This document shows positions 1-6,407 of a DNA stretch of 11,398 nt, piece after piece. How positions within the stretch are numbered: the first letter of the stretch is position 1; every line of letters starts with the position of its first letter. The notes beneath the pieces are model-generated. The model made no database searches. It was not told the DNA's origin and saw only the letters and a list, made by a program, of their open reading frames with translations. Source of the stretch: Clostridiales bacterium (GTDB lineage Bacteria; Bacillota; Clostridia; Oscillospirales; Oscillospiraceae); the NCBI GenBank assembly GCA_902363045.1, contig CABIYX010000017.1, positions 1 through 11,398 of the forward strand. Reading direction: 5' to 3'. Both the position numbers and the translations under genes were made by a program.

Positions 1-126
1 TCATTCTACCAGAGGGCTGCAAACCATGTCTTCTTTTGTTTGCTTTTCAATTTGCGAAAATTATTGTACCTTATCCATGCGCATGGAGAGCAGAAAGCCG
101 CACCCTATGATGGCAGCTTCTACTTC
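1..126. other. Intergenic end of window, no gene seen
   Basis: This stretch carries no convincing coding region on either strand; open frames here are either read-through on the antisense of glnS or only a few codons long. It is AT-rich at 35-75 and contains a 12-base perfect palindrome, CCATGCGCATGG, at 75-86. A TACAAT hexamer occurs on the minus strand at 63-68, but no -35 box lies at a normal distance, so I do not call a promoter. It probably separates glnS from a gene to the left of the window. Confidence 0.5.
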
Positions 127-171
127 AGAAGCCTCTGGCGGCCGCAGAGTCTGCGGCCGCCAGAGGCTTCT
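127..171 (-). terminator. Long GC-rich hairpin after glnS, possible terminator
   Basis: Two 22-base arms (127-148 and 150-171) are perfect reverse complements around a single central G, so an RNA from either strand could fold a stem of about 20 pairs with a tiny loop. It lies about 40 bases beyond the glnS stop codon, the expected place for a transcript 3' end. Neither side has a proper T-run, so it is not a classical intrinsic terminator; RNA 3'-end protection or a factor-assisted stop are alternatives. A third copy of the arm end, GCTTCT at 116-121, could pair with AGAAGC at 127-132 and compete with the main stem. Confidence 0.5.
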
Positions 172-211
172 TGACAGTTCCGCACGAGCGCGCGTTCTGT
201 CCCTGTATGTG

Positions 212-1924
212 TTATTTGCCGGGCTTGAAGCCATCCTTCAGACTGACCGCCCGGTTGAACACCAGGGCTCCGGGCTTGGAGTCCTTGCTGTCCACACAGA
301 AGTAGCCCAGCCGGAGAAACTGGTACTGGGCCGGCGCCTGGGCCTGAGCCAGAGACGCCTCCAGCTTGCAGCCCTCCAGCACCTCCAGAGAGTTGGGGTT
401 CAGGCAGTCCAGGAAATTCTTGTCCCCGGCGTCAGGGGCCTCGTCAGCAAAGAGATTGTCGTACAGGCGCACCTGAGCATCTACGGCAGTGGCGGCGTCC
501 ACCCAATGGATGGTTGCCCCCTTCACCTTGCGGCCATCGGCGGGATTGCCTCCACGGGATTCAGGATCGTACTCCGCCAGGACCTCTACCACGTTGCCCG
601 CCTCGTCCTTGACGCAGCCGGTGCACTTGATCAAATAGGCGCCCTTCAGGCGGCACTCCGGACCGGCAGGATACAGGCGCTTATATTTTGGCACGGGAGT
701 CTCCAAAAAGTCCTCCTGCTCAATATACAGGCGCTTGGAGAAGGAGACCGGGCGGGTCCCGGCAGCGGGGTCGTTGGGATTGTTCTCCACCTCCACCAGC
801 TCGCTCTCCCCCTCGGGATAGTTGGTGATGGTCAGCTTGATGGGGCGCAGCACCGCCATGGCCCGCTGGGCGTGCTCGTTCAGGTCCTCCCGGAGGCAGT
901 GCTCCAGGAAGCCATACTCCACCGTGGAGGGGTTCTTGGCCACGCCGATCCGGTCACAGAAGTTCCGGATGGAGGCGGGGGTATAGCCCCGGCGGCGCAG
1001 GCCACACAGGGTGGGCATACGGGGGTCGTCCCAGCCGGAGACATAGTGCTCCTCCACCAGCTTGCGCAGCTTCCGCTTGGACATCACGGTGTAGTTGATG
1101 CCAAGGCGGGCAAACTCGATCTGACGGGGCTTGCTGGGCACGTCTGTGTTGTTGATGACCCAGTCGTACAGGGGCCGGTGGTCCTCATACTCCAGAGAGC
1201 AGAGGGAGTGGGTGATGCCCTCCAGAGCGTCCTGGATGGGGTGGGCAAAGTCGTACATGGGGAAGATGCACCACTTGGTCCCCTGACGGTGGTGCTCGAT
1301 ATACCGGATGCGGTAGAGCACCGGGTCCCGCATATTGAAGTTGCCGCTGGCCAGGTCGATCTTGGCCCGGAGGGTATACTTGCCCTCCGGGAACTCCCCG
1401 TTCTTCATCCGCTGGAACAGGTCCAGAGATTCCTCGATGGGGCGGTCCCGCCAGGGAGAGCGGGCGGGGGTGTTCACATCGCCCCGGTACTCCTTGAACT
1501 GCTCCGGCGTGAGCTCACAGACATAGGCCAGTCCCTTTTTGATGAGGCCCACCGCCAGCTCATAGGTCTTGTCAAAGTAGTCGCTGCCATAGAAGAAGCG
1601 GTCGCCCCAGTCAAAGCCCAACCAGTGGATGTCCTCCTGGATGGCCTCCACGAACTCGGTGTCCTCCTTGGCGGGGTTGGTATCGTCCATCCGCAGGTTG
1701 CAGATGCCGCCGAACTTCTCCGCAGAGCCAAAGTCGATGATCAGCGCTTTGCAGTGCCCGATGTGCAGATAGCCGTTGGGCTCAGGCGGAAAACGGGTAT
1801 GGACCTGCATCCCGGCGCACCGTCCGCCGGGGGCAATGTCCTCCGCAATAAACTCATGGATAAAATTCTGGCTGGGAGCCGGGCCCTCCGCTGCGGGGGC
1901 GCCATTGATCCGTTCTTCAGCCAT
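212..1924 (-). CDS. glnS: Glutaminyl-tRNA synthetase
   Basis: This class I aminoacyl-tRNA synthetase charges tRNA-Gln with glutamine in the cytoplasm, using ATP. The 570-residue product is close to the usual GlnRS length (about 550-570). The signature FPPEPNGYLHIGH ends at residue 57, giving the HIGH motif at 54-57. MSKRK at 281-285 is the GlnRS form of the KMSKS loop. The Rossmann catalytic core is followed by the beta-barrel anticodon-binding region, which reaches the C-terminus without an extra domain. PEPNG and MSKRKL favour GlnRS over GluRS. The ATG at 1924 is preceded on the minus strand by AGGAGGG (1931-1937) with a 6-base gap. The gene stands alone, divergent from the sensor kinase operon. 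I see no T-box specifier or antiterminator motif upstream. Its presence suggests that direct charging of tRNA-Gln is available, although many Clostridia also carry GatCAB. Confidence 0.97.
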   Translation of the reverse strand: MAEERINGAPAAEGPAPSQNFIHEFIAEDIAPGGRCAGMQVHTRFPPEPNGYLHIGHCKALIIDFGSAEKFGGICNLRMDDTNPAKEDTEFVEAIQEDIHWLGFDWGDRFFYGSDYFDKTYELAVGLIKKGLAYVCELTPEQFKEYRGDVNTPARSPWRDRPIEESLDLFQRMKNGEFPEGKYTLRAKIDLASGNFNMRDPVLYRIRYIEHHRQGTKWCIFPMYDFAHPIQDALEGITHSLCSLEYEDHRPLYDWVINNTDVPSKPRQIEFARLGINYTVMSKRKLRKLVEEHYVSGWDDPRMPTLCGLRRRGYTPASIRNFCDRIGVAKNPSTVEYGFLEHCLREDLNEHAQRAMAVLRPIKLTITNYPEGESELVEVENNPNDPAAGTRPVSFSKRLYIEQEDFLETPVPKYKRLYPAGPECRLKGAYLIKCTGCVKDEAGNVVEVLAEYDPESRGGNPADGRKVKGATIHWVDAATAVDAQVRLYDNLFADEAPDAGDKNFLDCLNPNSLEVLEGCKLEASLAQAQAPAQYQFLRLGYFCVDSKDSKPGALVFNRAVSLKDGFKPGK

Positions 1925-1968
1925 GATGATCCCTCCTCGTCTCCTTTATAACAATATGATGCCATGTT

Positions 1969-1998
1969 ATTTTACACCAGACTGTGGCATAGATGCAA
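1969..1998 (-). promoter_or_regulatory. Candidate glnS promoter
   Basis: On the minus strand, TTGCAT (complement of 1993-1998) and TAAAAT (complement of 1969-1974) are separated by 18 bases, an acceptable sigma-A arrangement. Transcription would begin near 1962, leaving a leader of roughly 35-40 bases before the glnS ATG. Such a short leader leaves no room for a T-box riboswitch if this promoter is the main one. The match is moderate, and no start site was measured. Confidence 0.45.
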
Positions 1999-2076
1999 GG
2001 TCTTATTCGACTTTTCCCCTTCTTCCTGGTTTCCCGCTCAACTGCGCCCGTCTGAACAAGACCCTTTTCTTCTCCC

Positions 2077-2105
2077 TTTACGGTTTTTCCGTTTTCTGCT
2101 ATAAT
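2077..2105 (+). promoter_or_regulatory. Sigma-A promoter with extended -10 for the two-component operon
   Basis: TTTACG (2077-2082) and a perfect TATAAT (2100-2105) are 17 bases apart, and TGC directly before the -10 gives the extended TGNTATAAT form. Transcription should start near 2112, giving a leader of about 70 bases. Between the two boxes lies a small inverted repeat, ACGG-TTTTT-CCGT (2080-2092), which overlaps the -35 end and could be a regulator contact site. The leader holds a short GGCGC/GCGCC hairpin (2126-2139). Confidence 0.7.
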
Positions 2106-2182
2106 ACATACTGTCTTATGACGCAGGCGCGGCAGCGCCCGCCGCTCTGAACGCGCACCCACTGGAAGGAGGGGGGACACCC

Positions 2183-3364
2183 TTGCCATGTAATCCGCTC
2201 ATCCGGCTGTACCGCGGGTACCTCCGGGTCACAAGCTTTCTTCCCCAGGTACCCCGCAATCTGTTCACCACCCTGCTGTTTTTATGCGCGGCTTACCTGG
2301 TCAGTGACGCCCTGATTGGACATACCGGCGCGGAAAACAACTCCGCTCTGGTCTTTGTCCTGTCGGTCATGTTTATCTCCCTGCTGACCGATGGATATTT
2401 CTACGGCCTCATCGCCTCCCTGGTCGGCGCTTTCTGCATCAATTACTTTTTCATGTTCCCATACCGCGCCTTCTCCCTCAGTTACAGCGGCTACCCGGTG
2501 GCCATGATCAGCATGACTCTGATCTCCGGCGTGGTGTGCGCCCTGACCTCCCGGATCAAGCTTCAGGCCGTGGAGGCCATGAAGCGGGAGCAGGACACCA
2601 AGGCGCTGTACGAGCTCAACGCCAAGCTGAACGAGGAAAAGGCCGCCATTCAGCTGGAGGCCGCCCGGGAGACCATCCGGGGCAATATCCTCCGGGCCGT
2701 CTCCCACGATCTGCGCACCCCCCTTACCGCCATCTCCGGCGCGGCCTCCGTCCTCCTCTCCAGCGAGGAGATCGCCCAGTCGGAAAAAAGCCTCTCCCTG
2801 GTCCAGGACATCAAAAGCGACGCCGACGCCCTGATCGCCATGGTGGAGAACCTGCTGTCCATTACGAAGATCCGGGACGGCACCATGCCGCTGAACAAGC
2901 AGGAGGAGATGCTGGAGGAGGTGGCCGGCGACGCCCTCATCACCATCCGCCGCCGCTTCCCCGACTTTCCCGTCGCGCTGAACCTGTCGGAGGACATCCT
3001 CTACCTGCCCATGGAGCCCATGCTCATCAAGCAGGTGATCGTCAACCTGCTGGAAAACGCCATCCGCCACTCAGGGGACCGGGAGCACATCCAGCTGCAC
3101 CTCTTCCGTCAGGATGACTGGGCGGTGGTGGAGGTGCGCGACCGGGGACGCGGCATCTCCCCGGAGGTCAGCCGCGCCGTACAGAGCGGGCGGCAGCTCA
3201 CCGACAACCTCTCCGGCGACTCGTCCCGGGGAATGGGGATCGGCCTGTCTGTCTGTCAAAGCATCATTAAGGCCCACGACGGCTTCTTCGCCGCCGGAAA
3301 CGATCCGGAGGGCGGCGCCGTCTTCCGCTTCGGCCTTCCCATGGAGGAGATCAAAGATGAATGA
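2183..3364 (+). CDS. DUF4118 (KdpD-like) membrane sensor histidine kinase
   Basis: The 393-residue product is an inner-membrane sensor kinase that should autophosphorylate on histidine and pass phosphate to the regulator encoded next. Residues about 28-121 contain roughly four hydrophobic segments with the DUF4118 pattern (LLTDGYFYGLIASLVGAF, then NYFFMFPYRAF) found in KdpD. A charged helical linker (about 125-165) follows. The H-box AVSHDLRTPLTAI places the phosphorylated histidine at 175. ATP-binding motifs follow: the N-box VNLLENAIRHS (N288, N292), G1 at VRDRGRGI (D320) and G2 at RGMGIGLSV (349-357). The large cytoplasmic N-terminal KdpD and universal-stress domains of classical KdpD (about 900 residues) are absent. 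The start is an unusual TTG preceded by AAGGAGG (2166-2172); the next in-frame ATG lies inside the membrane region. The signal sensed is unknown, and no kdpFABC is adjacent. Confidence 0.9.
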   Translation: MPCNPLIRLYRGYLRVTSFLPQVPRNLFTTLLFLCAAYLVSDALIGHTGAENNSALVFVLSVMFISLLTDGYFYGLIASLVGAFCINYFFMFPYRAFSLSYSGYPVAMISMTLISGVVCALTSRIKLQAVEAMKREQDTKALYELNAKLNEEKAAIQLEAARETIRGNILRAVSHDLRTPLTAISGAASVLLSSEEIAQSEKSLSLVQDIKSDADALIAMVENLLSITKIRDGTMPLNKQEEMLEEVAGDALITIRRRFPDFPVALNLSEDILYLPMEPMLIKQVIVNLLENAIRHSGDREHIQLHLFRQDDWAVVEVRDRGRGISPEVSRAVQSGRQLTDNLSGDSSRGMGIGLSVCQSIIKAHDGFFAAGNDPEGGAVFRFGLPMEEIKDE

Positions 3365-4061
3365 AAAACGTGTGATCCTTGTCATCGAGGATGAGCATAC
3401 CATCAGCAATTTTATCTGCCGCGCCCTGAGCGCCAACGACTATAAGGCCATTCCCGCCTTCACCGGAAAGGAGGGCCTGTCCCTCTACTTCTCCCATGGG
3501 CCGGACCTGGTCCTGCTGGACCTGGGGCTGCCGGACATGGACGGGATCGAGGTACTGCGGGAGCTCAGCGGCCTGCCCCAGGAGACCCCCGTCATCATCA
3601 TCTCCGCCCGGGACCGGGAATCGGAGAAGGTAAAGGCCCTGGACATGGGGGCGGACGACTATATCGTCAAGCCCTTTGGCGTTCCGGAGCTGCTGGCCCG
3701 CATCCGCACGACCCTGCGCCGGGCCGACCGGCTGAAGCTGAGTCTCAGCTCCCAGAAGGACGTCTACCACATCAAGGACCTGACGGTGGACGTCGCCAAG
3801 CACCAGGTCCTGCTGGACGGCGAGGAGGTCCACTTCACCCAAAACGAGTTCAAGATCCTGGAGCTGCTGTGCATCCACGCCGGAAAGGTCCTGACCTATG
3901 ATTTTATTCAGGAGCACGTCTGGGGCCCCTACGGCAGCAGCAGCAACCAGATCCTCCGGGTCAACATGGCCAATATCCGCCGGAAGCTGAAAGAGAACCC
4001 CTCAGAGCCCAAGTATGTCCTGACGGAGCTGGGCATCGGCTACCGGATGCTGGAGGACTGA
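3357..4061 (+). CDS. OmpR/KdpE-family response regulator
   Basis: The 234-residue cytoplasmic protein is a DNA-binding transcription regulator controlled by phosphorylation. The receiver domain (about 5-118) has the acidic pair E11-D12, phospho-acceptor D55 in LLDLGLPDMDG, the switch residue S83 and K105 in IVKPFG. The winged-helix effector domain (about 133-232) has the OmpR pattern: HFTQNEFKILELL, then NQILRVNMANIRRKLKE and a C-terminal hairpin ending in GIGYRML. I chose the ATG at 3357 because the receiver domain begins at once; the reading frame is open further upstream, but there it only shadows the kinase gene. The start overlaps the kinase stop by 8 bases, indicating translational coupling. 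It resembles KdpE most, matching its KdpD-like partner, but its target genes cannot be read from the sequence. The fatty acid operon downstream lies beyond a terminator, so regulating it would be speculative. Confidence 0.93.
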   Translation: MNEKRVILVIEDEHTISNFICRALSANDYKAIPAFTGKEGLSLYFSHGPDLVLLDLGLPDMDGIEVLRELSGLPQETPVIIISARDRESEKVKALDMGADDYIVKPFGVPELLARIRTTLRRADRLKLSLSSQKDVYHIKDLTVDVAKHQVLLDGEEVHFTQNEFKILELLCIHAGKVLTYDFIQEHVWGPYGSSSNQILRVNMANIRRKLKENPSEPKYVLTELGIGYRMLED

Positions 4062-4099
4062 GCTTCACCCCCGTGGCAGCTCTCAAAATTATATCGGCG

Positions 4100-4146
4100 A
4101 AAAAGTTGTGTAAAGCCTCATTTTTCAGGCTTTACACAACTTTTTT
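4100..4146 (+). terminator. Strong intrinsic terminator after the two-component operon
   Basis: A perfect 19-base inverted repeat (4100-4118 and 4127-4145) with an 8-base loop (4119-4126) contains GTTGTGTAAAGCCT and its complement. A run of six T follows on the plus strand, and the matching A-run lies on the left, so it could work in both directions. It lies about 40 bases after the response regulator stop and insulates the kinase/regulator unit from the fatty acid promoter. The stretch 4147-4236 between terminator and promoter shows nothing else I can support. Confidence 0.93.
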
Positions 4147-4236
4147 ATTGTTTTCTTTTCTCCTTTCCTATCCATCTCCCTGCGGGCGCTCCAAATCCGT
4201 CCCCGCGGGTCCGATCCATTTTGTAGAAAATCCCCA

Positions 4237-4264
4237 TTGACTTTCTCCGGAAAGCTGGTACAAT
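4237..4264 (+). promoter_or_regulatory. Sigma-A promoter of the acp-acc-fab operon
   Basis: TTGACT (4237-4242) and TACAAT (4259-4264) are 16 bases apart, and TGG before the -10 gives an extended -10 element. Both boxes differ from consensus by a single base. Transcription should start near 4271, giving a leader of about 73 bases before acpP. It is the only clear promoter seen for the genes that follow, whose gaps are too short to hold another. Confidence 0.82.
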
Positions 4265-4270
4265 ACGCTT

Positions 4271-4307
4271 AAATATTTTTAGTTAAAAAAGTTTAACTAA
4301 AATATTT
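4271..4307 (+). promoter_or_regulatory. Palindromic operator candidate at the fatty acid operon start site
   Basis: The core TTTTAGTTAAA (4277-4287) and TTTAACTAAAA (4292-4302) are perfect reverse complements around AAAG. Flanking AAATAT and ATATTT extend the symmetry to 4271-4307 with one extra T on the left. The site begins at the predicted start of transcription, so a bound protein would block initiation. Fatty acid operons of Firmicutes are repressed by FapR (core TTAGTACCTGATACTAA in Bacillus) or by MarR-family FabT (AGTTTGA..TCAAA type). The half-site AGTTAAA resembles the FabT type more, but spacing differs from both, so the regulator is not assigned. A hairpin in the RNA leader is a weaker alternative, since the stem would be almost all A-U. 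Confidence 0.72.
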
Positions 4308-4343
4308 GAATGAACTATTTCGAAAAATGAGAGGAGCATTCCC

Positions 4344-4571
4344 ATGTTTGAGAAAGTACGCGATATTATTGTTGACACCCTGAGCTGCGAGCTGGAGGAC
4401 GTGACCATGGAGGCCACCCTGGCCGAGGATCTGGGCGCCGATTCCCTGGACGCCGTGGAGCTGAACATCGCTCTGGAGGAGCAGCTGGGTCTGTCCATCG
4501 CCGATGAGGACCGCCCCAACATGAAGACTGTGGGCGACATCGTCCGCTATCTGGAGGCCAAGGAGGCCTGA
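4344..4571 (+). CDS. acpP: Acyl carrier protein
   Basis: This small acidic carrier (75 residues, the normal length) holds growing acyl chains as thioesters during fatty acid synthesis in the cytoplasm. The phosphopantetheine attachment site is S34 in DLGADSLDAVEL, and helix-II acidic residues that contact partner enzymes follow it. It begins at an ATG with GAGGAG (4331-4336) 7 bases upstream. As the first gene of the operon it sits closest to the promoter, which fits the need for more ACP than enzymes. The gap to accB is 26 bases. I see no internal terminator or processing hairpin that would raise its level further. It is the general fatty-acid ACP by context rather than a polyketide or D-alanyl carrier. 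Confidence 0.97.
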   Translation: MFEKVRDIIVDTLSCELEDVTMEATLAEDLGADSLDAVELNIALEEQLGLSIADEDRPNMKTVGDIVRYLEAKEA

Positions 4572-4597
4572 TTTCAACGCGAGAGGTGACTGTTCCT

Positions 4598-5035
4598 ATG
4601 GATCTGGAATCCATTTACGCCCTGATGGAGCGCTTTGAGCGCTCCTCTCTCACTGGACTGGAGCTGGAGCAGAACGGGACCCGGCTCAAGCTGGACCGGA
4701 CTGTGACCGCCGCCCCGGCGGCGGCCGCTCCCATCCCGGCCGCGGCCCCCGTCCTTTCCGCCCCGCCGGCTGCTCAACCCTCTCAGGAGAGCGGGGCTGA
4801 GTACATCAAGGCCCCTCTGGTGGGCACCTTCTACGCCGCCTCCGGGCCGGATGCCGCCCCCTTTGTGAAGGCGGGGGATCAGGTCAGGAAGGGCCAGACG
4901 GTGTGCATCCTGGAGGCCATGAAGATGATGAGCGAGATCCCCGCCCCCATGGACTGTGTGATCGAGGAGGTCCTGATGGACAACGGGAGCCTGGCGGGCT
5001 TTGAAGCCCCCCTGTTCCGGGTCCGGAGGCTTTAA
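4598..5035 (+). CDS. accB: Biotin carboxyl carrier protein of acetyl-CoA carboxylase
   Basis: AccB carries the carboxyl group on biotin between biotin carboxylase and carboxyltransferase in the first committed step of fatty acid synthesis. With the ATG at 4598 it has 145 residues: a short N-terminal helix region (1-35), a mobile Ala/Pro-rich linker (about 38-63) and the biotinyl domain (about 69-145). EAMKM places the biotinylated lysine at K109, and PLVGTFYAA (73-81) opens the domain as is usual. A GTG at 4586 is in frame but lies inside the AGAGGTGA Shine-Dalgarno sequence (4582-4589); the ATG 8 bases beyond that has proper spacing and gives the family-typical N-terminus MDLESIYALME, so I prefer it. 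Only 3 bases separate it from accC. No fabZ lies between accB and accC, unlike in many other Firmicutes. Confidence 0.95.
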   Translation: MDLESIYALMERFERSSLTGLELEQNGTRLKLDRTVTAAPAAAAPIPAAAPVLSAPPAAQPSQESGAEYIKAPLVGTFYAASGPDAAPFVKAGDQVRKGQTVCILEAMKMMSEIPAPMDCVIEEVLMDNGSLAGFEAPLFRVRRL

Positions 5036-5038
5036 GCG

Positions 5039-6406
5039 ATGTTTCAGCGTGTATTGATCGCCAACCGCGGCGAGATCGCGGTACGGATCCTCCGGGCCTG
5101 CCGGGAGCTGGGGGTGGACACGGTTGCGGTGTACTCCGCCGCCGATGCGGACGCCCTCCATGTCCAGCTGGCCACCCAGGCCGTCTGCATCGGTCCGGCC
5201 AAGGCCACCGACAGCTATTTGAATGTGGACGCCCTGCTGACAGTGGCCCGCCAGACCGGGTGCGACGCCCTGCATCCCGGCTACGGCTTTCTCTCTGAAA
5301 ACGCGGAATTTGCCCAGCGGTGCGCCGACCTGGGGCTGACCTTCATCGGCCCCTCCGGGGATGTGATCCGGACCATGGGCAACAAGGCGGCCGCCCGTGC
5401 CCTGATGCAGGCCCACGGTGTCCCTGTGGTCCCCGGCTCCGACGGTCCGGTTGCCACCGCCCAGGAGGCCCAGGCCGCAGCGGAGGCCATCGGCTACCCG
5501 GTACTGGTGAAGGCCAGCGCCGGCGGCGGCGGCCGCGGGATGCGCCGGGTGGACCGGCCTGAGGAGCTAGTCGCCAAATTCGAGGAGGCCAGGGCGGAAG
5601 CCCTGGCCTGCTTCGGCGATGGACAGCTCTATCTGGAGAAGCTCATCCTCAACCCCAGGCACATCGAGTTTCAGATCCTGGCCGACCGCCACGGGGCTGT
5701 GATCCACCTGGGGGAGCGGGACTGCTCCATCCAGCGCAAGAATCAGAAGCTGGTGGAGGAGTCCCCCTCCAAGGCCCTCTCCCCCCAGCTGCGGGAGGCG
5801 ATGGGCGCGGCGGCAGTGGCGGCCGCCCGGGCCGCCGGCTATGAGAACGCGGGCACCATCGAGTTCGTGCTGGACCAGGATGGGAAGTTCTACTTCATCG
5901 AGATGAACACCCGCATCCAGGTGGAGCACCCGGTCACCGAGCTGGTCACCGGTCTGGATCTGGTGCGGGAGCAGCTGCGCATTGCCGCCGGCCTGCCCCT
6001 CTCCCTCACGCAGGAGGAGGTATCCCTCACCGGGCACGCCATCGAGTGCCGGGTCAACGCCGAGGACGCCGCAGCCGGCTTCCGCCCCTGCCCGGGGACC
6101 ACGGAATTCCTGCATTTCCCCGGCGGCCCCGGCGTGCGGGTGGACTCCATGCTCTATAACGGCTACGCCGTCTCCCCCTACTACGACTCGCTGGTCGCCA
6201 AGATCATCGTCCACGCCCCCACCCGCCTGGAGGCCATCCGCCGGATGCGCCGGGCGCTGGAGGAGCTGGTCATCCAGGGCTATCCCACCACCGCCGACTT
6301 CTGCCACCTGATCCTGCACCACCCCGACTTTATCAAGGGGCAGTACGACACCGGTTTTCTGGCCGCCCATCAGGAGGAGCTTCTGAACTGGGATAAGGAG
6401 GAGTAA
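5039..6406 (+). CDS. accC: Biotin carboxylase subunit of acetyl-CoA carboxylase
   Basis: AccC uses ATP and bicarbonate to carboxylate the biotin held on AccB. Its 455 residues compare with 449 in E. coli, and the layout is standard: an N-terminal preATP-grasp domain starting MFQRVLIANRGEIAVRI, an ATP-grasp domain (about 114-330) and a C-terminal biotin carboxylase domain. Visible active-site parts are K116 and K159, the glycine-rich lid GGGGRG (162-167), GERDCSIQRKNQK (225-237), and EMNTRIQVEH giving E288, N290 and R292. It is the stand-alone bacterial subunit, not part of a pyruvate or propionyl-CoA carboxylase fusion, because the carboxyltransferase genes accD and accA follow directly. Its last codons contain AAGGAGGAG (6395-6403), the ribosome binding site of accD. 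Confidence 0.97.
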   Translation: MFQRVLIANRGEIAVRILRACRELGVDTVAVYSAADADALHVQLATQAVCIGPAKATDSYLNVDALLTVARQTGCDALHPGYGFLSENAEFAQRCADLGLTFIGPSGDVIRTMGNKAAARALMQAHGVPVVPGSDGPVATAQEAQAAAEAIGYPVLVKASAGGGGRGMRRVDRPEELVAKFEEARAEALACFGDGQLYLEKLILNPRHIEFQILADRHGAVIHLGERDCSIQRKNQKLVEESPSKALSPQLREAMGAAAVAAARAAGYENAGTIEFVLDQDGKFYFIEMNTRIQVEHPVTELVTGLDLVREQLRIAAGLPLSLTQEEVSLTGHAIECRVNAEDAAAGFRPCPGTTEFLHFPGGPGVRVDSMLYNGYAVSPYYDSLVAKIIVHAPTRLEAIRRMRRALEELVIQGYPTTADFCHLILHHPDFIKGQYDTGFLAAHQEELLNWDKEE

Positions 6407-6407
6407 T

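Noticed and set aside
63..68. Minus-strand promoter for a gene left of the window
   Set aside because: TACAAT is present, but the positions 16-18 bases upstream read GCTCTC-like sequence with no -35 similarity.
26..1951. 641-codon open frame on the plus strand across glnS
   Set aside because: It is the antisense shadow of glnS; its product is low-complexity Gly/Val/Leu-rich with no domain, while the minus strand encodes a complete GlnRS with HIGH and MSKRK motifs.
1925..2182. T-box riboswitch in front of glnS
   Set aside because: Searching the minus strand for the conserved AGGGTGGNACCGCG antiterminator core gave nothing, and the likely promoter leaves only a short leader.
3114..3356. Longer response regulator beginning upstream inside the kinase gene
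   Set aside because: The added residues are an Arg/Ser/Pro-rich out-of-frame shadow of the kinase ATP-binding domain; the receiver domain starts at the ATG at 3357.
4271..4307. FapR binding site
   Set aside because: TTAGT and ACTAA-like ends are present, but they span 22 bases rather than the 17-base FapR core, and the centre does not match; kept only as an unassigned operator.
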